Shown: positions 10,987 to 23,196 of the stretch, in pieces
Numbering within the stretch: position 1 is the stretch's first letter
Layout of the letters: every line of letters starts with the position of its first letter
Assembly (NCBI GenBank): GCA_018343915.1
Contig: JABRWF010000004.1
Span: 2,728,001-2,792,000, forward strand
Direction: 5' to 3'
DNA length: 64,000 nucleotides
DNA from: Agroathelia rolfsii
Taxonomy: Eukaryota > Basidiomycota > Agaricomycetes > Amylocorticiales > Amylocorticiaceae
Notes under the pieces: generated by a model
What the model saw: only the letters and a program-made list of their open reading frames with translations
Database searches by the model: none
Told to the model about the DNA's origin: nothing
Translations under genes and position numbers: made by a program

Positions 10987-12466
10987 CAGTGGCGTGCAAA
11001 AAAAAAAAATCCACCCCGCGCCACCACCAACCCCTTTCTCAAACGTCAAAAATTTCTTGAGCATCATACATTGTACAAATAAAGAACAAAAAATACGCGG
11101 ATGATATGTAAACATGATATGTACATACAATAAAAAGAAATAAGGCATAGAGACAGCGACAGTCGAGTAAAAGAAATCATACACATAACAAGGTCACATG
11201 ATTGCTCAACATAAGTAAAGTACATAGTTTCAGAAAAAAATTCTGTATCACCGTACATACATGCTGAAGATCTAGTAATTTAGTATTTAGTAGACCCCCT
11301 TTGAGGGCAGAAACACAACGTGGTAATGATTCATATAGATTATAAATGATATTTCAATCGAGAGCATACCACTCTGCTTCTATAGCCACCCATAATTCAT
11401 CGAGATTATGGGCACGGGGATTACGGCTTCGAACAGCCCTATCTAGGAGCTCCTAGACATGTTCAATGATGTTCATGTCAGGAGATGAAGGGGGGGGGGG
11501 GCATTCAAGTAATGCAATGTTTTGCATCTTGAACCAGACACGTGCAATAGCAGACTTATGCTTCGGATCGAGATCTTGAGTAAAAGTGAAAGATGAATGG
11601 TCTTTTTTTTGCTCACGGATTGCTCCTAGGAGGTACTCTGACAGGATAGCCTTGAATTTCTTGGCAGTCATGGTCCCGTTAATGCGATGGATTTTGCCTG
11701 GCCCATCCCAAGTCACAACCACCCAAACCACCACACAACCTCCCCATGCTTCACAACAGGTGCAATTTTGTGTGGCCAAAGAGCCTCCTAAGGAGACCAC
11801 TCCTGATGAGCATCCGACGAACCGTGGTGGGATCAAGGCAACGGAATAATTTCCGTTGGAGGTCTGTTGCATCAGTAGTATGTTGTTGACGGACTGCTAA
11901 GATGCTATAACGCTTGTCTTGTGTGATGAGTGCCCTAGGACGGCCACTACCTGGTTTCCGGGCATGGAAATCAATGTTCTAGCTCTGGTTCTGAAGCATA
12001 TGATAGGAGTTTGAGATGGTGTTATGCTTGATATGTAGATGTCGTCCAATCTCTGAGATATTTTTGTGTTCACAGCGGTGCATGTACCAGACACGAGCTT
12101 TTTTTAGCGGGATTCGTGATTTTCATAATAGAGAGAGCTTTATGAAAGATTCCAGTGATTTTTTTCAGTATTTATAGGTGTTTTTATAAGGATAGAGAAG
12201 TTTGAACATCAATCGTTACACGCTGGAAAGGGCAATCTTTGCCCATGACATAACTGTGGCTGAAACCATAGTGTCGAGTTTTTTTTTCCTCTCTTACTTC
12301 AAACAATAACTGGGTGTCTGATTTTGTTACAGTATCAACTATGGATAGTGCATGATCTATAGAAATAATGTATACTCAAAAAAAGAAGAGTAGAGCTCTT
12401 TCAAGTTTGATTTGACTAGAACGAGCGGATGGTGGATTTTTTTTTTTTTTTTTTTGCACACCACTG
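10987..12466 (-). mobile_element. Degenerate Tc1/mariner DNA transposon
   Basis: A 1480-bp element flanked by TA target-site duplications (10985-10986 and 12467-12468). Terminal inverted repeats have the form CAGTGGYGTGC, then an A run (T run at the right end), then ATCCACC; the A run is 12 nt on the left and about 22 nt on the right. The remnant transposase is on the minus strand between the repeats (separate entry). The element sits in intergenic DNA and interrupts no recognised gene. Confidence 0.92.
11270..12117 (-). pseudogene. Tc1/mariner transposase pseudogene
   Basis: Read in one frame on the minus strand, this gives an N-terminal helix-turn-helix region (ARVWYMHRCEHKNISEIGRH), a GRPR-type linker (KPGSGRPRAL) and a C-terminal catalytic part with WDGPGKIHRINGTM. 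It continues to TQDLDPKHKS, whose Asp corresponds to the second catalytic residue, and SSPDMNIIEHV, carrying the third acidic residue. At least four stops break the frame: after MLQNQS, after HTKLHLL, after IIEHV, and after EWYALD. The downstream NLDELWVAIEAEWYALD and LYESLPRCVSALKGG still match the family C-terminus. It is therefore inactive. It could move only if a transposase were supplied from elsewhere in the genome. Confidence 0.88.
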
Positions 12467-15400
12467 TACTTATCATGTAAGATAAGATTCAGTCCGCTTG
12501 TTGTATATACACTGATTACTCGTCCACTGCACCATCTTCAACTTACGATAAGACTACAATGCTTCAGCATTCACAGTTATTCATCAATGTTCAGTATTTG
12601 CTATACTAAGCACACGCGATATGTAGGTCACCATTGGCAGTGCAAGTCTGAACCAATGTTTGGCTGATCGTATCTTGTCTCATTTTCCTCCTATCTGTTA
12701 ATCAGCAACTTTTGGAAAGGAAAACGCTATGTTGTGATAGTGACCGAGTATAATTATTTTCCGTGTCATTACAGCTCGAAGCCAAGTTTACGAGCTTGGA
12801 GAATTGGGAATGAGGATCTTGATTGTTTGCCTATGTTAATTCCGATATAATACCGCTGTCACTATTCGACTCGACACTTCAATTGCTTAGGAACGATCAT
12901 ATGCATATGTTATGCAGCAGCGACTTGTGCCTGTATCCGTAGCACCATTATTCAAGCCCTTGGCGCTCATAGTGGATGGGAAGAGAGAAAAGCTGTTGTT
13001 GGCAGTCATAGAAAGGCACCGTTGATGGTGACGTTGCAATAGACCACATGATAAAGAATCATCGGAATACTGAATGTAAAACTGCCATGTAAGGTTCCGA
13101 CCTATGGCATGCATATGTCTATACGCTGGCAATGCAAAGAAATATATTGTATAGACTACATGTACCTACCGGCATTCATTTGTATTCAATTGCCAGTACA
13201 TATAGCCCATACACCGCCAGTGAATGTTACGGTGTATTAATTATTGTATTGTAGAAAAATGTTACGGTAATACTTCGTATCATTCATTATTTGTGGCAGT
13301 GGCGGGTACCTAGGATTGCCAACAGATTGCTATCTCACATTGTGATAATAGAAGCTAAGGATGGACAGATCTGGATTGCACCAATATAGGGAGTAGGAGG
13401 AATAAACCTATCTGTACAAATTGGCGAAATACCTATGTTTTCTTAGCAGTGGGGTTGACTTCTCTGATCTACCGGCAGTGACACCGTAACGTCCTTCAGT
13501 GCCCTCAACTTAATTTCCAGGGCTAACAAATCAATCATCATGTCGTGTGACTGTACAGCCGGCGAATTTATGGCAGCTGTGCTTATGCAGATACCCATGA
13601 CCTATATAATCACGATAAGTGGAGAGATAGCGGAGTAATGAAGGAATATAATGTGTAGCAAGCTCTTAGGGGGTCATCACGGATGATAGCCCTGATACAA
13701 ATGCTCGACTTTTAGTTCACCTCGGACATTCAAGTTGCCGTCTGGTAGATGGGCCTTTGATCCGGACGAATCACGCAAGGGTTTGATTCTATGGGCCATT
13801 ATAAAAGGAGCTCTTTAGGAAAGAAAGGTAAAAAGCCTAGACATAGGAGTCATTTTAAGCCAAAGAACATTAACTGCTCGTGTGAGCAAAAGTATGGTGA
13901 CTTTTTTTTTGATCGAACGTTGAAAACACATTGCCGCTTAACACTCACTAGGGAGTGAATGCGTTTCCCTCATCCGTTCCCGTTCATTTCCCTTATAATT
14001 AACCCGAGGCTCCCTAGCTTAGAGCGACAGAACATCGAACTAAAGGAGTGATCATGGGATTTTTGACGTTATCTTGGTGGCCTAAAGACGGCCCCAGTCC
14101 CCTTGAGTAAGAACCGTCATTCCTACCAAGATTAGTGCATTTAAGAGTTCATGTGCACAGTAGCTAGTACGCCACCTTGTCACGCCAGCTCCGAAGGGAA
14201 TGATAGTCCTCTGTTGTCTCCATCATGTTAGCGCCGGATTTTGAATAGTATTATGATAGGAGAGCTTTTCATGCTTAGTCGGACCGAGCGATGTTATGAT
14301 ACGCCATATATTGTAAGGCCCTGGCCCTGTGATCTGTGATTTGTAGCATTTCTTGTGATAGAAACCCCTCGAATGATGAGAATGCTTACTGTTTTCAAGT
14401 TGCTCTCTGGGAAAGCAGAGGACCAATCTCAATCAGGTCGCACAAGGCAAGGCGTCCGCTACGAACGGCACTTAGGGGTTATTGTATCTATACCGGTCAG
14501 CTCCTATGTAGCTGAACATAGCCGACTAAGCGAGCTTTTTCATGGACAGAAATACTCGGGGGCCCATCTTATTTTTTTTTGCGGTTCGGGGTGGGCTTTT
14601 GTGACTCCTCGGATGCCTACATCGATAAGGTGGGGACCTGTTGGATTTTGTAGAATCTATCACAGAAGTACCAACGTCATATAAAAGGTCCAAAAATAAA
14701 TCAGGACTGTGGCTCATTTCTGGTAGAACATACCGGAACATTGAGTAGTTGCCAATAGAACATACTGATGTCTTGCCGCGACAGATAAAATTGTCCAAAG
14801 CAACTTGAATGGTAGAAGCTACAGCCGTCCAGTCGTAGCAGTGTATTCAATTGATTATAAAAGGAAATGATGGCCACGATGGCCACAATAAAAAAATCAA
14901 GACCCTGTTTCTAGCCGTCAAGTGTGGCCTTTGCAGTTTTAGCCTCAGCCATTTGGCTAGACCCCACCCCCTCCGCGCGGCTACTAAGGCAATTGGAGTG
15001 CCCGCCGTCGGCACATGTACGTGTTGGATGTTCCACAGCCAATCGTTGGCTGTTAATCCACCATCTTTTCGGCAAACTACGATTGTTTTCCGAAAAGTGA
15101 ACGAAGTGATGTCAACATCCATATGCATGCGAGCGAGCATGTCATCCGCGCCCGTAGAGGGAAAAGAGGTATTCCAAGGCCTGTTTTTAGCATCTGGATC
15201 CGGCGGCAGGGTGTACCGCTACAGTCAAGAGAACTACAGCACGGTGACGCAAGGCAACATCATGATCGCCACGGCAATGCCCATCTGAGCGACCAGAGTG
15301 CAGCTCCTGCCAGTAAAGTAGCTCCGTGCCTTCGAGTTTACGCCGTTTGCATGCAGATGCTAATCTTGTGATGTCTCCTGGCGGATATATAATGAAATGG

Positions 15401-15677
15401 CGAGGAGGAAGAGGAACAACACAATGGTGCAAGGGACGACCAATCAGAGCCGCGGGATGATGGGATGAGTGCGGTGAGTACCCGCGCGGTCGCTGCTTCC
15501 GCCATTGAGTTTTTTCTATTTGGTAATCTCTCGCTGGGCGCGGGTGGTATATTAATCAGGCCGGTGCCTCTGCCCCGTTACCTTGTCCGGTACACGACCA
15601 TTGACCCCCTTTGGATATCTCAGCCAGTCCGCTAGCTAGCCCATTTCCCATCCACCCAGTCCATATCGCAACCCATT
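12467..15677. other. 3.2 kb intergenic region
   Basis: No gene recognised. Frames at 12887-13132, 14355-14684, 14847-15140 and 14851-15288 overlap each other on opposite strands and show no domain or splice-supported continuation. The right end holds the promoter of the ZIP transporter, with a TATATTAAT motif near 15547. Confidence 0.5.
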
Positions 15678-17082
15678 ATGAGCGACGACGTCTACTGCGG
15701 CTCTGGCGGCGGCGCCAACACCTATACTGGCCTCAGGATTGCCTCGATCTTTATTATTTGGGCAACCTCCTCCTTTGGGGCTACATTCCCTACTCTTGCT
15801 CGACGCTCTAAAGTCCTGAGAGTCCCAACTCCACTATTTGAGTATGTCGTCTTTTTTTGCGTAAGGGACTGCTTTATCTGACCTATCGTCGCACAGGTTT
15901 GCCAAGTATTTTGGTTCAGGTGTCATTGTGGGTATCATTCAAATAATATCTCAGAGAAATCTTGGGCTTATTCTATCCCATTAGATTGCCACCGCTTTTA
16001 TACACTTGCTACAGCCAGGATATCAAGAACTCACCTCTCCATGCCTCTCTGAAGCTTGGCAAGTTTACGTGAGTAAACATTGGCATAGTCCAATACAAGA
16101 CAGTTCCTAAATCATACCAAAATCCCAGCCCTACGCGTTTGCTCTCGCACTCTTGAGCATATTCGGCATTTTTATTGTTGAGCTTGTCGCCTTCCGATGG
16201 GGTTCGAGCAAACTTGCCAAGTTGGGAATCACACATGATCCTCATGGCCACAGCACTGGCGCTCATGCTGCCCATGGTCCTGAGACCAACACGCCTCGCA
16301 ATCCCGACCAAGAGCAGACTATCACTCATCCCACACTTGAAAAGTCGGACTCCTTTAGTGACGAACACTCAGCTCACAAGCAACCAGATAATGTCCTCGA
16401 CAAACCCTCGGCTCAGATCCTCGGTATTTTCATCCTCGAATTTGGTGTCGTGTTGCATAGGTATGGATTATCATATGATAGAACTCATCACTCCCTATCT
16501 GAACACTAAGCACTCTCTTTTAGTATCCTGATTGGTCTTACTTTGGCCGTGGACCCTGATTTTAAAATCCTCTTTGTGGTCATCATCTTCCATCGTATGT
16601 GCCTAGCTTGTAATTCTGGGCTAAACATTTGTCATCTGGCTAACCTGGTTGTTCATAGAAATGTTTGAGGGCCTCGGTTTAGGGTCTCGTCTATCGACAC
16701 TCAACATGCCTCATAATCTGAGACACGTACCCATCCTTGCCGGCTTGTTGTACGGTATTACAACGCCCATCGGTATCGCCGCAGGCCTGGGTATCCGCTC
16801 GTCGTACAATCCTAACACGCCATTGGCCAGTATTGTTAGTGGTGTATTGGACTCTCTCAGCGCGGGTATCCTCGTATACACTGGTCTAGTCGAGGTCAGT
16901 CATTCGCCAAAGGCCACTAAATAAAATAAATATTAATGTGTTCTTCTAATAATTAGCTACTTGCCCATGAGTTCCTGTTCAACCCAGAAATGATCAACGC
17001 GAGCAACGGCAAGCTGGCATATTCTCTGGGATGCATGCTCCTTGGCTGCGGTATTATGGCCTTACTTGGTCGCTGGGCTTGA
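15678..17082 (+). CDS. ZIP family zinc/iron transporter
   Basis: Plasma-membrane metal importer of the ZIP family, related to fungal Zrt1/Zrt2. Seven exons: 15678-15841, 15897-15927, 15985-16068, 16129-16460, 16524-16594, 16659-16894, 16957-17082. The protein has eight predicted helices. Signature segments are KYFGSGVIIATAFIHLL in helix II, a histidine-containing cytosolic loop (DPHGHSTGAHAAHGPE and further), VLHSILIGLTLAV in helix IV and IFHQMFEGLGLGSRL in helix V. Helices IV and V carry the metal-binding His and Glu residues. The C-terminus LLAHEFLFNPEM then a last helix LLGCGIMALLGRWA is typical. The N-terminus MSDDVYCGSGGGANTYTGL resembles basidiomycete ZIPs. All joins are canonical GT-AG, so it looks intact. 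Zn versus Fe preference cannot be assigned. Confidence 0.95.
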
Positions 17083-17966
17083 AGAAATGACAATCATCCC
17101 CCCCCCCCCTTTTTTTTTTACCATTATCTTGTCTGTCATTCTGCGTATCAACGTTCATTCATGCTTGCCCTTGATGTGAGCTTAGAGATACATGCATGGC
17201 CATTGAGAATTTTATGGGGCAGGAAAGGACTTTCTTCTGTTTTCCTCCTTCCCCTAATGCCTTGTAATGTTGGTGGCATTTGTTCTTCGCTATCTGGATC
17301 TGCCATTTTTTTCTTTAAGCATTACCGCCCACTAGGGCTTATATTTACTTTCAACGACCTCGTCACCATCCCTCACCCTTACCCTCTCCAATATTACGCG
17401 CGTTTGTGTAGGTTGTGTATTGTGTAGGTAACAGTGAAAACGAAATGTATGAAATGTTTCTGCGGCGAAAATGATCTGGACTTGTAGACCCAGAACAGCC
17501 TGATATTAGTGCTATTTATGCTTGCCCCTTGCAGGCTAGTCAAGCTAGCCAAGGCTTGCGCCGCTCTGACGTGATGGAGCGCGTAATTCGTATTTCTTTT
17601 TGGCTGAAAGGGCCTGGCCAATATGAATGAATGAGCGGTCTCAGATATATGACAATCATATGGGCTTGGATATTACGGCAATCACTGACATGATATGCTG
17701 TTATATACTCAGTTGGTTGGGTCTCGTATTGGTCAGTGAGGGACATATGCGTTATATTTCAACGAAGCCACTGATATTATTGCTGTGTGTGTAAAGTTCA
17801 GACTGTGGCACTACTAGAACTATACGCTGATTTCGGCATGAAACTCGACTGAGTGGATATATATCAACAGCATGATAAAATTTCCGAAGAAAATATTGTT
17901 TTCTTCAACGGTTACAGTTATAGTCACAGTGACCATGCAGTATAAAAACCGCAGATTGAAGAACTT
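17083..17966. other. Intergenic region between convergent ZIP and SDR genes
   Basis: Shared 3' flank. It contains a C tract followed by a T tract near 17099-17119. No gene recognised; the frames at 17161-17427 and 17394-17746 are unsupported. Confidence 0.5.
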
Positions 17967-19154
17967 CTACCAGGGTCTGACTTCTCCAATAGACCTCATT
18001 AACACAGGTCCATCGGCTCGTCGCTCTGCGTTGTCGATCATGGGTAGCATGCGTGCAACGGTTTGTGCGGGAGTTGACAAAGGTAGGTTTTGCATCATCT
18101 CTCCTTTCTCAAGCTTGGCACCTAGCATAGCTAAGTAAAGCATCAAAATGGTGAGTTTCAGCTTTATATGCAGATATCGAAGATTAGATGCTCTTTTGAA
18201 CTTACCTAGATCTGTGTCAACTGCCCCTGGACACAAGGGGACGCAAACTAGGACGAATTGAACAGGGCCTGTCAGGGACATAGATATTCGCCAAATCCAT
18301 CATGGCGACTCACTCAGATCTTCGTTTTCATAGTGCAGTTTCCGCGCTAGGTAGTTCTCGGCCGCCTTTGATGCGCCGTAAGCAAGATGTCCCATTGGAA
18401 ATGTAGAGCCAACAGCGATGCTCCCTGCGCTGGACGAAATGGGGACGAATTTGGGTTTGGGGGTACTAGTTTTCATTAGAGGGTAGGCCGCTTGAAAGAG
18501 AACGAGGGTGCCAATTACATTCACCTGAGTACCGGAGAAATGATTCAGTTAATGATGCATGAATTATAACGACTCGGGGCGATGGAAGACTTGGCAAGAA
18601 TGGGAGCCCTGCCGCTTAATGCAATGCCATGGTGGGAGTATTAAATGCAAACATTCATATTCACCTCGTAGTGGTCGCGCATTTCTTGTAGTGGCATTTC
18701 AAGAGCACTACCATAGAATTTGGAAATGCCTATGAACCAGCCATTCAAAAAGTTACATTGGATTTCACCGCATACATCAGTGCAACATCTCTTACTCACC
18801 GGCATTCGCAATCACAACGTCCAGCCTCCCCACCTTTTCCTTGATTTGCTGAATAGCAGCCCGATTTCCGGCCTCATCAGCTGATACAAGTTTGACCAAA
18901 TAGACTTTGCCTGGGTGTGCCTCTTGCAGCTCGTGCAGCGCCGATGCTGCTGATGGGTCCCGTGCACCAGCAAATACAATTACGTTCTCACGATTGGCAA
19001 GGGCGGTGACAAATCCAAGGCCTGAAAACACGATAGAAACATGCGGGAGTAAGTAAATTGAAATATTTTAGGTAGTTAGTGGTGGTGAGTAATCCAACAT
19101 ACCGATTCCTCGATTGGCACCAGAAACAAGGTAAACTGTGGGATCGGTCATCAT
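17967..19154 (-). CDS. Short-chain dehydrogenase/reductase, paralogue 1
   Basis: NAD(P)-dependent oxidoreductase of the classical SDR type, close to fungal ketoreductases annotated as norsolorinic-acid-reductase-like. Six exons: 19103-19154, 19021 down to 18801, 18730-18665, 18524-18314, 18247-18206, 18130-17967. The Rossmann glycine motif is VSGANRGIG, followed by FAGARDPS, GRLDVVIANAG (NAG motif), the catalytic Ser in PISSSAGS and the YxxxK pair in AYGASKAAENYLARKL. The region after the active site (ICVPLCPGAVDTDL) matches the family. The C-terminus ends SIGEVRPW, where paralogues 2 and 3 have HRSGG and a final Trp. Two adjacent ATGs open the gene; the outer is used here. Substrate unknown. 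It is transcribed away from the other paralogues. Confidence 0.92.
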
Positions 19155-20293
19155 GCGAACTTGCGTTGAGTCAGTTGTTGAATCAGCTATGAAAGATTCC
19201 GGAATCTATATGAATAATGGCCACTGAGTTACCAGGCTTATAAATGCATGAATCATAGGCGTCGGGTAACACCTATACTAAGCCTCTGAATCCACTTCAT
19301 CCGAGCTCATGCCTAAAGTGGATGTGGATCCGCCGAATACAATTGATTGTAACACGATTCTGAGTCACGCGGAACAATGCGATCACTGTTTCGGCGATTT
19401 GTTCAAGAAATAGCCATCGCAAGTTTGCCACTCATCAGCATGGTCTGAGCGATACTGTTCGGTGAAAAGCGAAGTCAAAAAACAGTCATCAACCAATCAA
19501 ACGAGGTTGATCGGAGTTTAAGGCAGTGTGCTTTGGATCCGCCAGTTATCACGGCGTTGATTAAGTGAACAGGTAATTATCATTCCGACATTGTAATTGT
19601 GATTAGGTTGTAAGAACTTCGCTACTTGGCTTTCGTGACTTCGTAGCTACAGCTACTCTTGTATCTTTACGGCTCTTCTGGTTAAAACACAATATAGATG
19701 CTGAATTTTATCTATGGTAAACTTTCACTAATTGCCAATTTTCTGCATACATGCGCCGATGTATGAAATCAAGACAAAATCTGAGCTGTCTCTGTGAAAT
19801 CTTGCCTCGCCCCTCAATTCTATCTCTGATCAAACACGACTTGTGGATTGGTATTCAAGAGTTTTGCCCTAAGAAGGCACGACGTCGGCGCAAAGCGGTG
19901 TCTTTGGCCCGCGCGTGCCAGTGCTGACAGCTGCACCTTCTCTCTCTGCAGCTACAAGCAGTGCCCGCTGTTGCCTTGACAATTTCGTTGAGCTATTCAC
20001 AGTGCATGATGCATTACAGATGATAGTTTGGGAAGGTGGTTACTTGTAACGAGGAATGGTAAGCTATTACTAGGAACTAGGATACCGATATTCGGATTAG
20101 ATGCTATAATATTAGTAACACACAGTCAGCACTACCGACATCGGAGATGGTCAATAATAAGGTGAGTGTGAAACTCCTAGTAGTATAATAGCGATAATTG
20201 AGTGATTAATTGAGATATCCTGAACCCAACTGAATCTATACCGGCCTGAGTTACTATTCATCTTTGCTCGACAGTGTGCTACGGTCAACAACT
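19155..20293. other. Divergent intergenic region between SDR paralogues 1 and 2
   Basis: Promoter region for two divergent dehydrogenase genes. It contains a CCAAT-type motif (AACCAATCAAACG) near 19491. No gene seen. Confidence 0.5.
19239..19246 (-). promoter_or_regulatory. TATA-like element of SDR paralogue 1
   Basis: A TTATAAAT motif (ATTTATAA on the coding strand) lies about 90 bp upstream of the ATG of the leftward dehydrogenase gene. Confidence 0.4.
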
Positions 20294-21372
20294 ATGTCCA
20301 AGACAGTTTATCTAGTTTCTGGAGCAAACAGAGGCATAGGTACGTACATCGACATAGACAAGTAATCCATATGCATACGAAAAAGCGAGTGATACTAATG
20401 TCGACTCAATGTTGCTAGGTTTTGCGTTCGTACAGGCCCTTGTTCAGCGGAACGATACGACTGTTTTTGCTGGCGCACGTGACCCCTCCCGAGCAGAATC
20501 ATTGAATGCACTTGTTCAAAAGTATCCAGGAAAACTACATTTAGTAAAGCTGATCTCGGTCGATGAGGAGGGAAACAGGGCGGCCATTGAGGAAATCAAG
20601 GAAAAGGCTGGAAGGCTTGACGTAGTAATAGCCAATGCAGGTGAGTACAGGATATATGCCCTAGAAACTTCGGAAGAAATAGCAATGGTTGAACATGGTA
20701 AACACTTGTAACTGCAGGAATTGGTAAATATTTTGGATCTGGGGTGGTGACACCTGTCCAAGAGATGCGAGATCATTATGAGGTTAGTGTGGGTTATGTG
20801 GATCATATGGACAACGTGAATAACATCCGCGGTGTAGATCAACGTCATTGGAACGCTCGTTTTGTTCCAGGCCTCGTACCCTTTACTCAAAGCAAGTACG
20901 CCGAACCCCAAGTTCATCCTCATCTCGTCTGGAGCTGGTAGTATCTCGACGGGATCCCAATTTCCTGTAGAAATGTTACCATATGGTGCATCTAAAGCAG
21001 CCGAGAATTACCTTGCTCGCAAGCTTCATTTCGAGAATGAAGGTCTAAGTAAGCGTTTCGTTCACCATCAACTACAAATATAATGATTACTAACGGTCCA
21101 TTTACCCGCAGTTGTCTTCCCAATATGTCCTGGCGGTGTTGAAACAGACATGGGTAAGGTCTTGAGCTTAGTAGATCTGATTGTTACGATAGCTAACACA
21201 TGAGCATACATAAATAGCCAAGCTTGCTATAGACCAGGGATATTTCAAGGACATGCCACTTACAACGCCAGAGGAAACTGTCGCGAATATGCTGCCAATT
21301 ATTGATAATGCAACACGTCCGGAAGCAGGCCCGGTCTTCCACCGATCTGGGGGTGGTACTTATGATTGGTGA
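20294..21372 (+). CDS. Short-chain dehydrogenase/reductase, paralogue 2
   Basis: Classical SDR with the same six-exon plan as paralogues 1 and 3. Exons: 20294-20339, 20419-20640, 20718-20782, 20837-21048, 21112-21153, 21218-21372. It starts MSKTVYLVSGANRGIG (cofactor motif), then FAGARDPSRAESL, GRLDVVIANAG, and VNVIGTLVLFQ-like sequence (INVIGTLVLFQASYP). The catalytic motifs are LISSGAGS and PYGASKAAENYLARKL, then FPICPGGVETDM. The tail is MLPIIDNATRPEAGPVFHRS ending in GTYDW. All splice sites are GT-AG and the frame is open throughout, so the gene looks functional. Substrate is unknown; fungal relatives act on ketones or aromatic polyketides. Confidence 0.94.
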
Positions 21373-22173
21373 TTAAAACTGGGCAATGGGCTTCCCCAGG
21401 AAACATAATGTGTCGTTTGCTATCCCAAAGGCTATTAATTGAATAGATATTGTAGTTAAGATAAATCTGTCCTTAAGCTGGGCCAAGCCATATAATATGA
21501 TCTCACTAAGAAATTTTCAATAATTGGAATGATACAACCATAAAGACACAAAAACGCAGCCTGTGGAATTATTATTATTGGGCCCGAGACTAGATCGTGA
21601 TACCATTATGAGCAAGCAATCATGGAGCTGTTGATTCCCGCCGCCGACGTGAGTTTAGAAGTGAGAAGGAACGAATGATATCTAGGGCGCGTTTGTTCCT
21701 TGCTTTCTGATGGATTGTGCAGTCGCCAGGCACAAGTAAGTTGCGAGTCAAATTGTTTTACATCAGTGATGGGGTCACCGGCCCTGTACGTGGGTAGTGT
21801 GGGTAACCAGTTATTTAGTCAGATCCACTTATCCAAGAACACCTCATAGGCAGCGTGTGGGTTTCCTGTACCCATGACGAGAATTATGGCTCGGCAACAT
21901 TGAATGTGGGTACTACTACCTTTGTGGGTCCGAAAGTCGTTTCATAAGTTTTGTGAATGTTAAGTACACGGACCAAGGTGGATAATTTTATGTGGGTCGT
22001 GACCTTTTCTCAACAATTCGTAGCAAATGGCAATTAGTGGTGCATACACCAATGTCGGCCTAATAGCTGGTAATGAGAGTATCTCATAGTATAAAAACAT
22101 TTTTACACGGTTAGATATAACGATTAGCGGTAGCCCAACTTATACGTACCTTCCAGCATTTACTCCAAGCACT
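21373..22173. other. Intergenic region between SDR paralogues 2 and 3
   Basis: AT-rich. It carries a TATAAAAA element near 22090. No gene seen. Confidence 0.5.
22090..22097 (+). promoter_or_regulatory. TATA box of SDR paralogue 3
   Basis: TATAAAAA lies 84 bp upstream of the ATG at 22174. Confidence 0.5.
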
Positions 22174-23196
22174 ATGTCCAAGACAGTTTACCTAGTATCT
22201 GGGGCAAATAGGGGGATTGGTATGTTTGTTTATGTGGTCACAGCTATATGCAGAGGGTCAAACCTTATGGATAAATCCCCCCAGGTCTCGAGTTCATAAA
22301 GGCACTCATCAAACGGGACAACACGATTGTTTTTGCTGGTGTTCGTGATCCTGCGTGCGCGGAGGCACTACATGCGCTTGTACAAGAACATCCCGGAAAG
22401 CTGCATATCGTCAAGCTTGTGTCGGCGGACGAAGCAGGTAACAAGGCGGCCATCCAAGAAGTGAAAGAGAAGTCGGGAAGACTAGATGTCGTAATAGCTA
22501 ATGCAGGTGAGTTGTGCTGTGCAAACGAGCCTGAGGTCCGAAAACTAATGACCTTATTCCAGGTATTGCCAAATACATTGGACCCGCATTGGAGACACCT
22601 GTGCAAGAGATGCGAGATCATTTTGAGGCAAGTTTGGGCTCTAAAAAAATGCAAAGGAGCACCATCATGACCGAAAAATGTAGGTTAACGTCATAGGAGC
22701 CCTTGTCTTGTTCCAAGCTTCATACCCATTGCTTAAGGAGAGCACATCCAGCCCTAAGTTTGTCCTCGTCTCGTCTGGAGCAGGCAGTATCACGATGGGA
22801 TCTCGAGCCCCTATAGGTATATTACCATATGGTGCATCTAAAGCTGCGGAGAATTACCTTGCTCGCAAATTACATTTTGAAAACGAAGGCCTGAGTAAGT
22901 GTTGAATCTGACTATAAAATGAGTAAGATAATGAACAAAATGCACAGTTGTTTTCCCCATTTGCCCCGGCGGCACCGAAACAGACTTGGGTAGGTATCTC
23001 AAACTATAACGCACAGCGACACGATAGCTGACACATGGCAGCCAAATTTGCTACAGATCAAGGCTACTTCAAGGACGAAAAACTTGCAACGCCGGAGCAA
23101 ACCGTCGCGGGTATGTTACCGATTATTGACAATGCTACACGCCCGGAGGCGGGACCTGTTTTCCATAGATCGGGGGGTGCAACATGGGAGTGGTGA
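22174..23196 (+). CDS. Short-chain dehydrogenase/reductase, paralogue 3
   Basis: Third classical SDR. Exons: 22174-22219, 22285-22506, 22563-22627, 22684-22894, 22948-22989, 23042-23196. It shares MSKTVYLVSGANRGIG, GRLDVVIANAG, LVSSGAGS and PYGASKAAENYLARKL with paralogue 2 and ends HRSGGATWEW. Intron 3 (22628-22683) starts with GCAAGT after GAG, the consensus form of a GC donor. It joins MRDHFE to VNVIGALVLFQ exactly where paralogue 2 has its intron. Using the nearby GT would break the frame. The gene is otherwise intact. It is a direct repeat of paralogue 2, so a tandem duplicate. Confidence 0.93.

Noticed and set aside
14851..15288. 145-residue plus-strand open frame
   Set aside because: An equally long minus-strand frame overlaps it, there is no domain, and composition is not protein-like.
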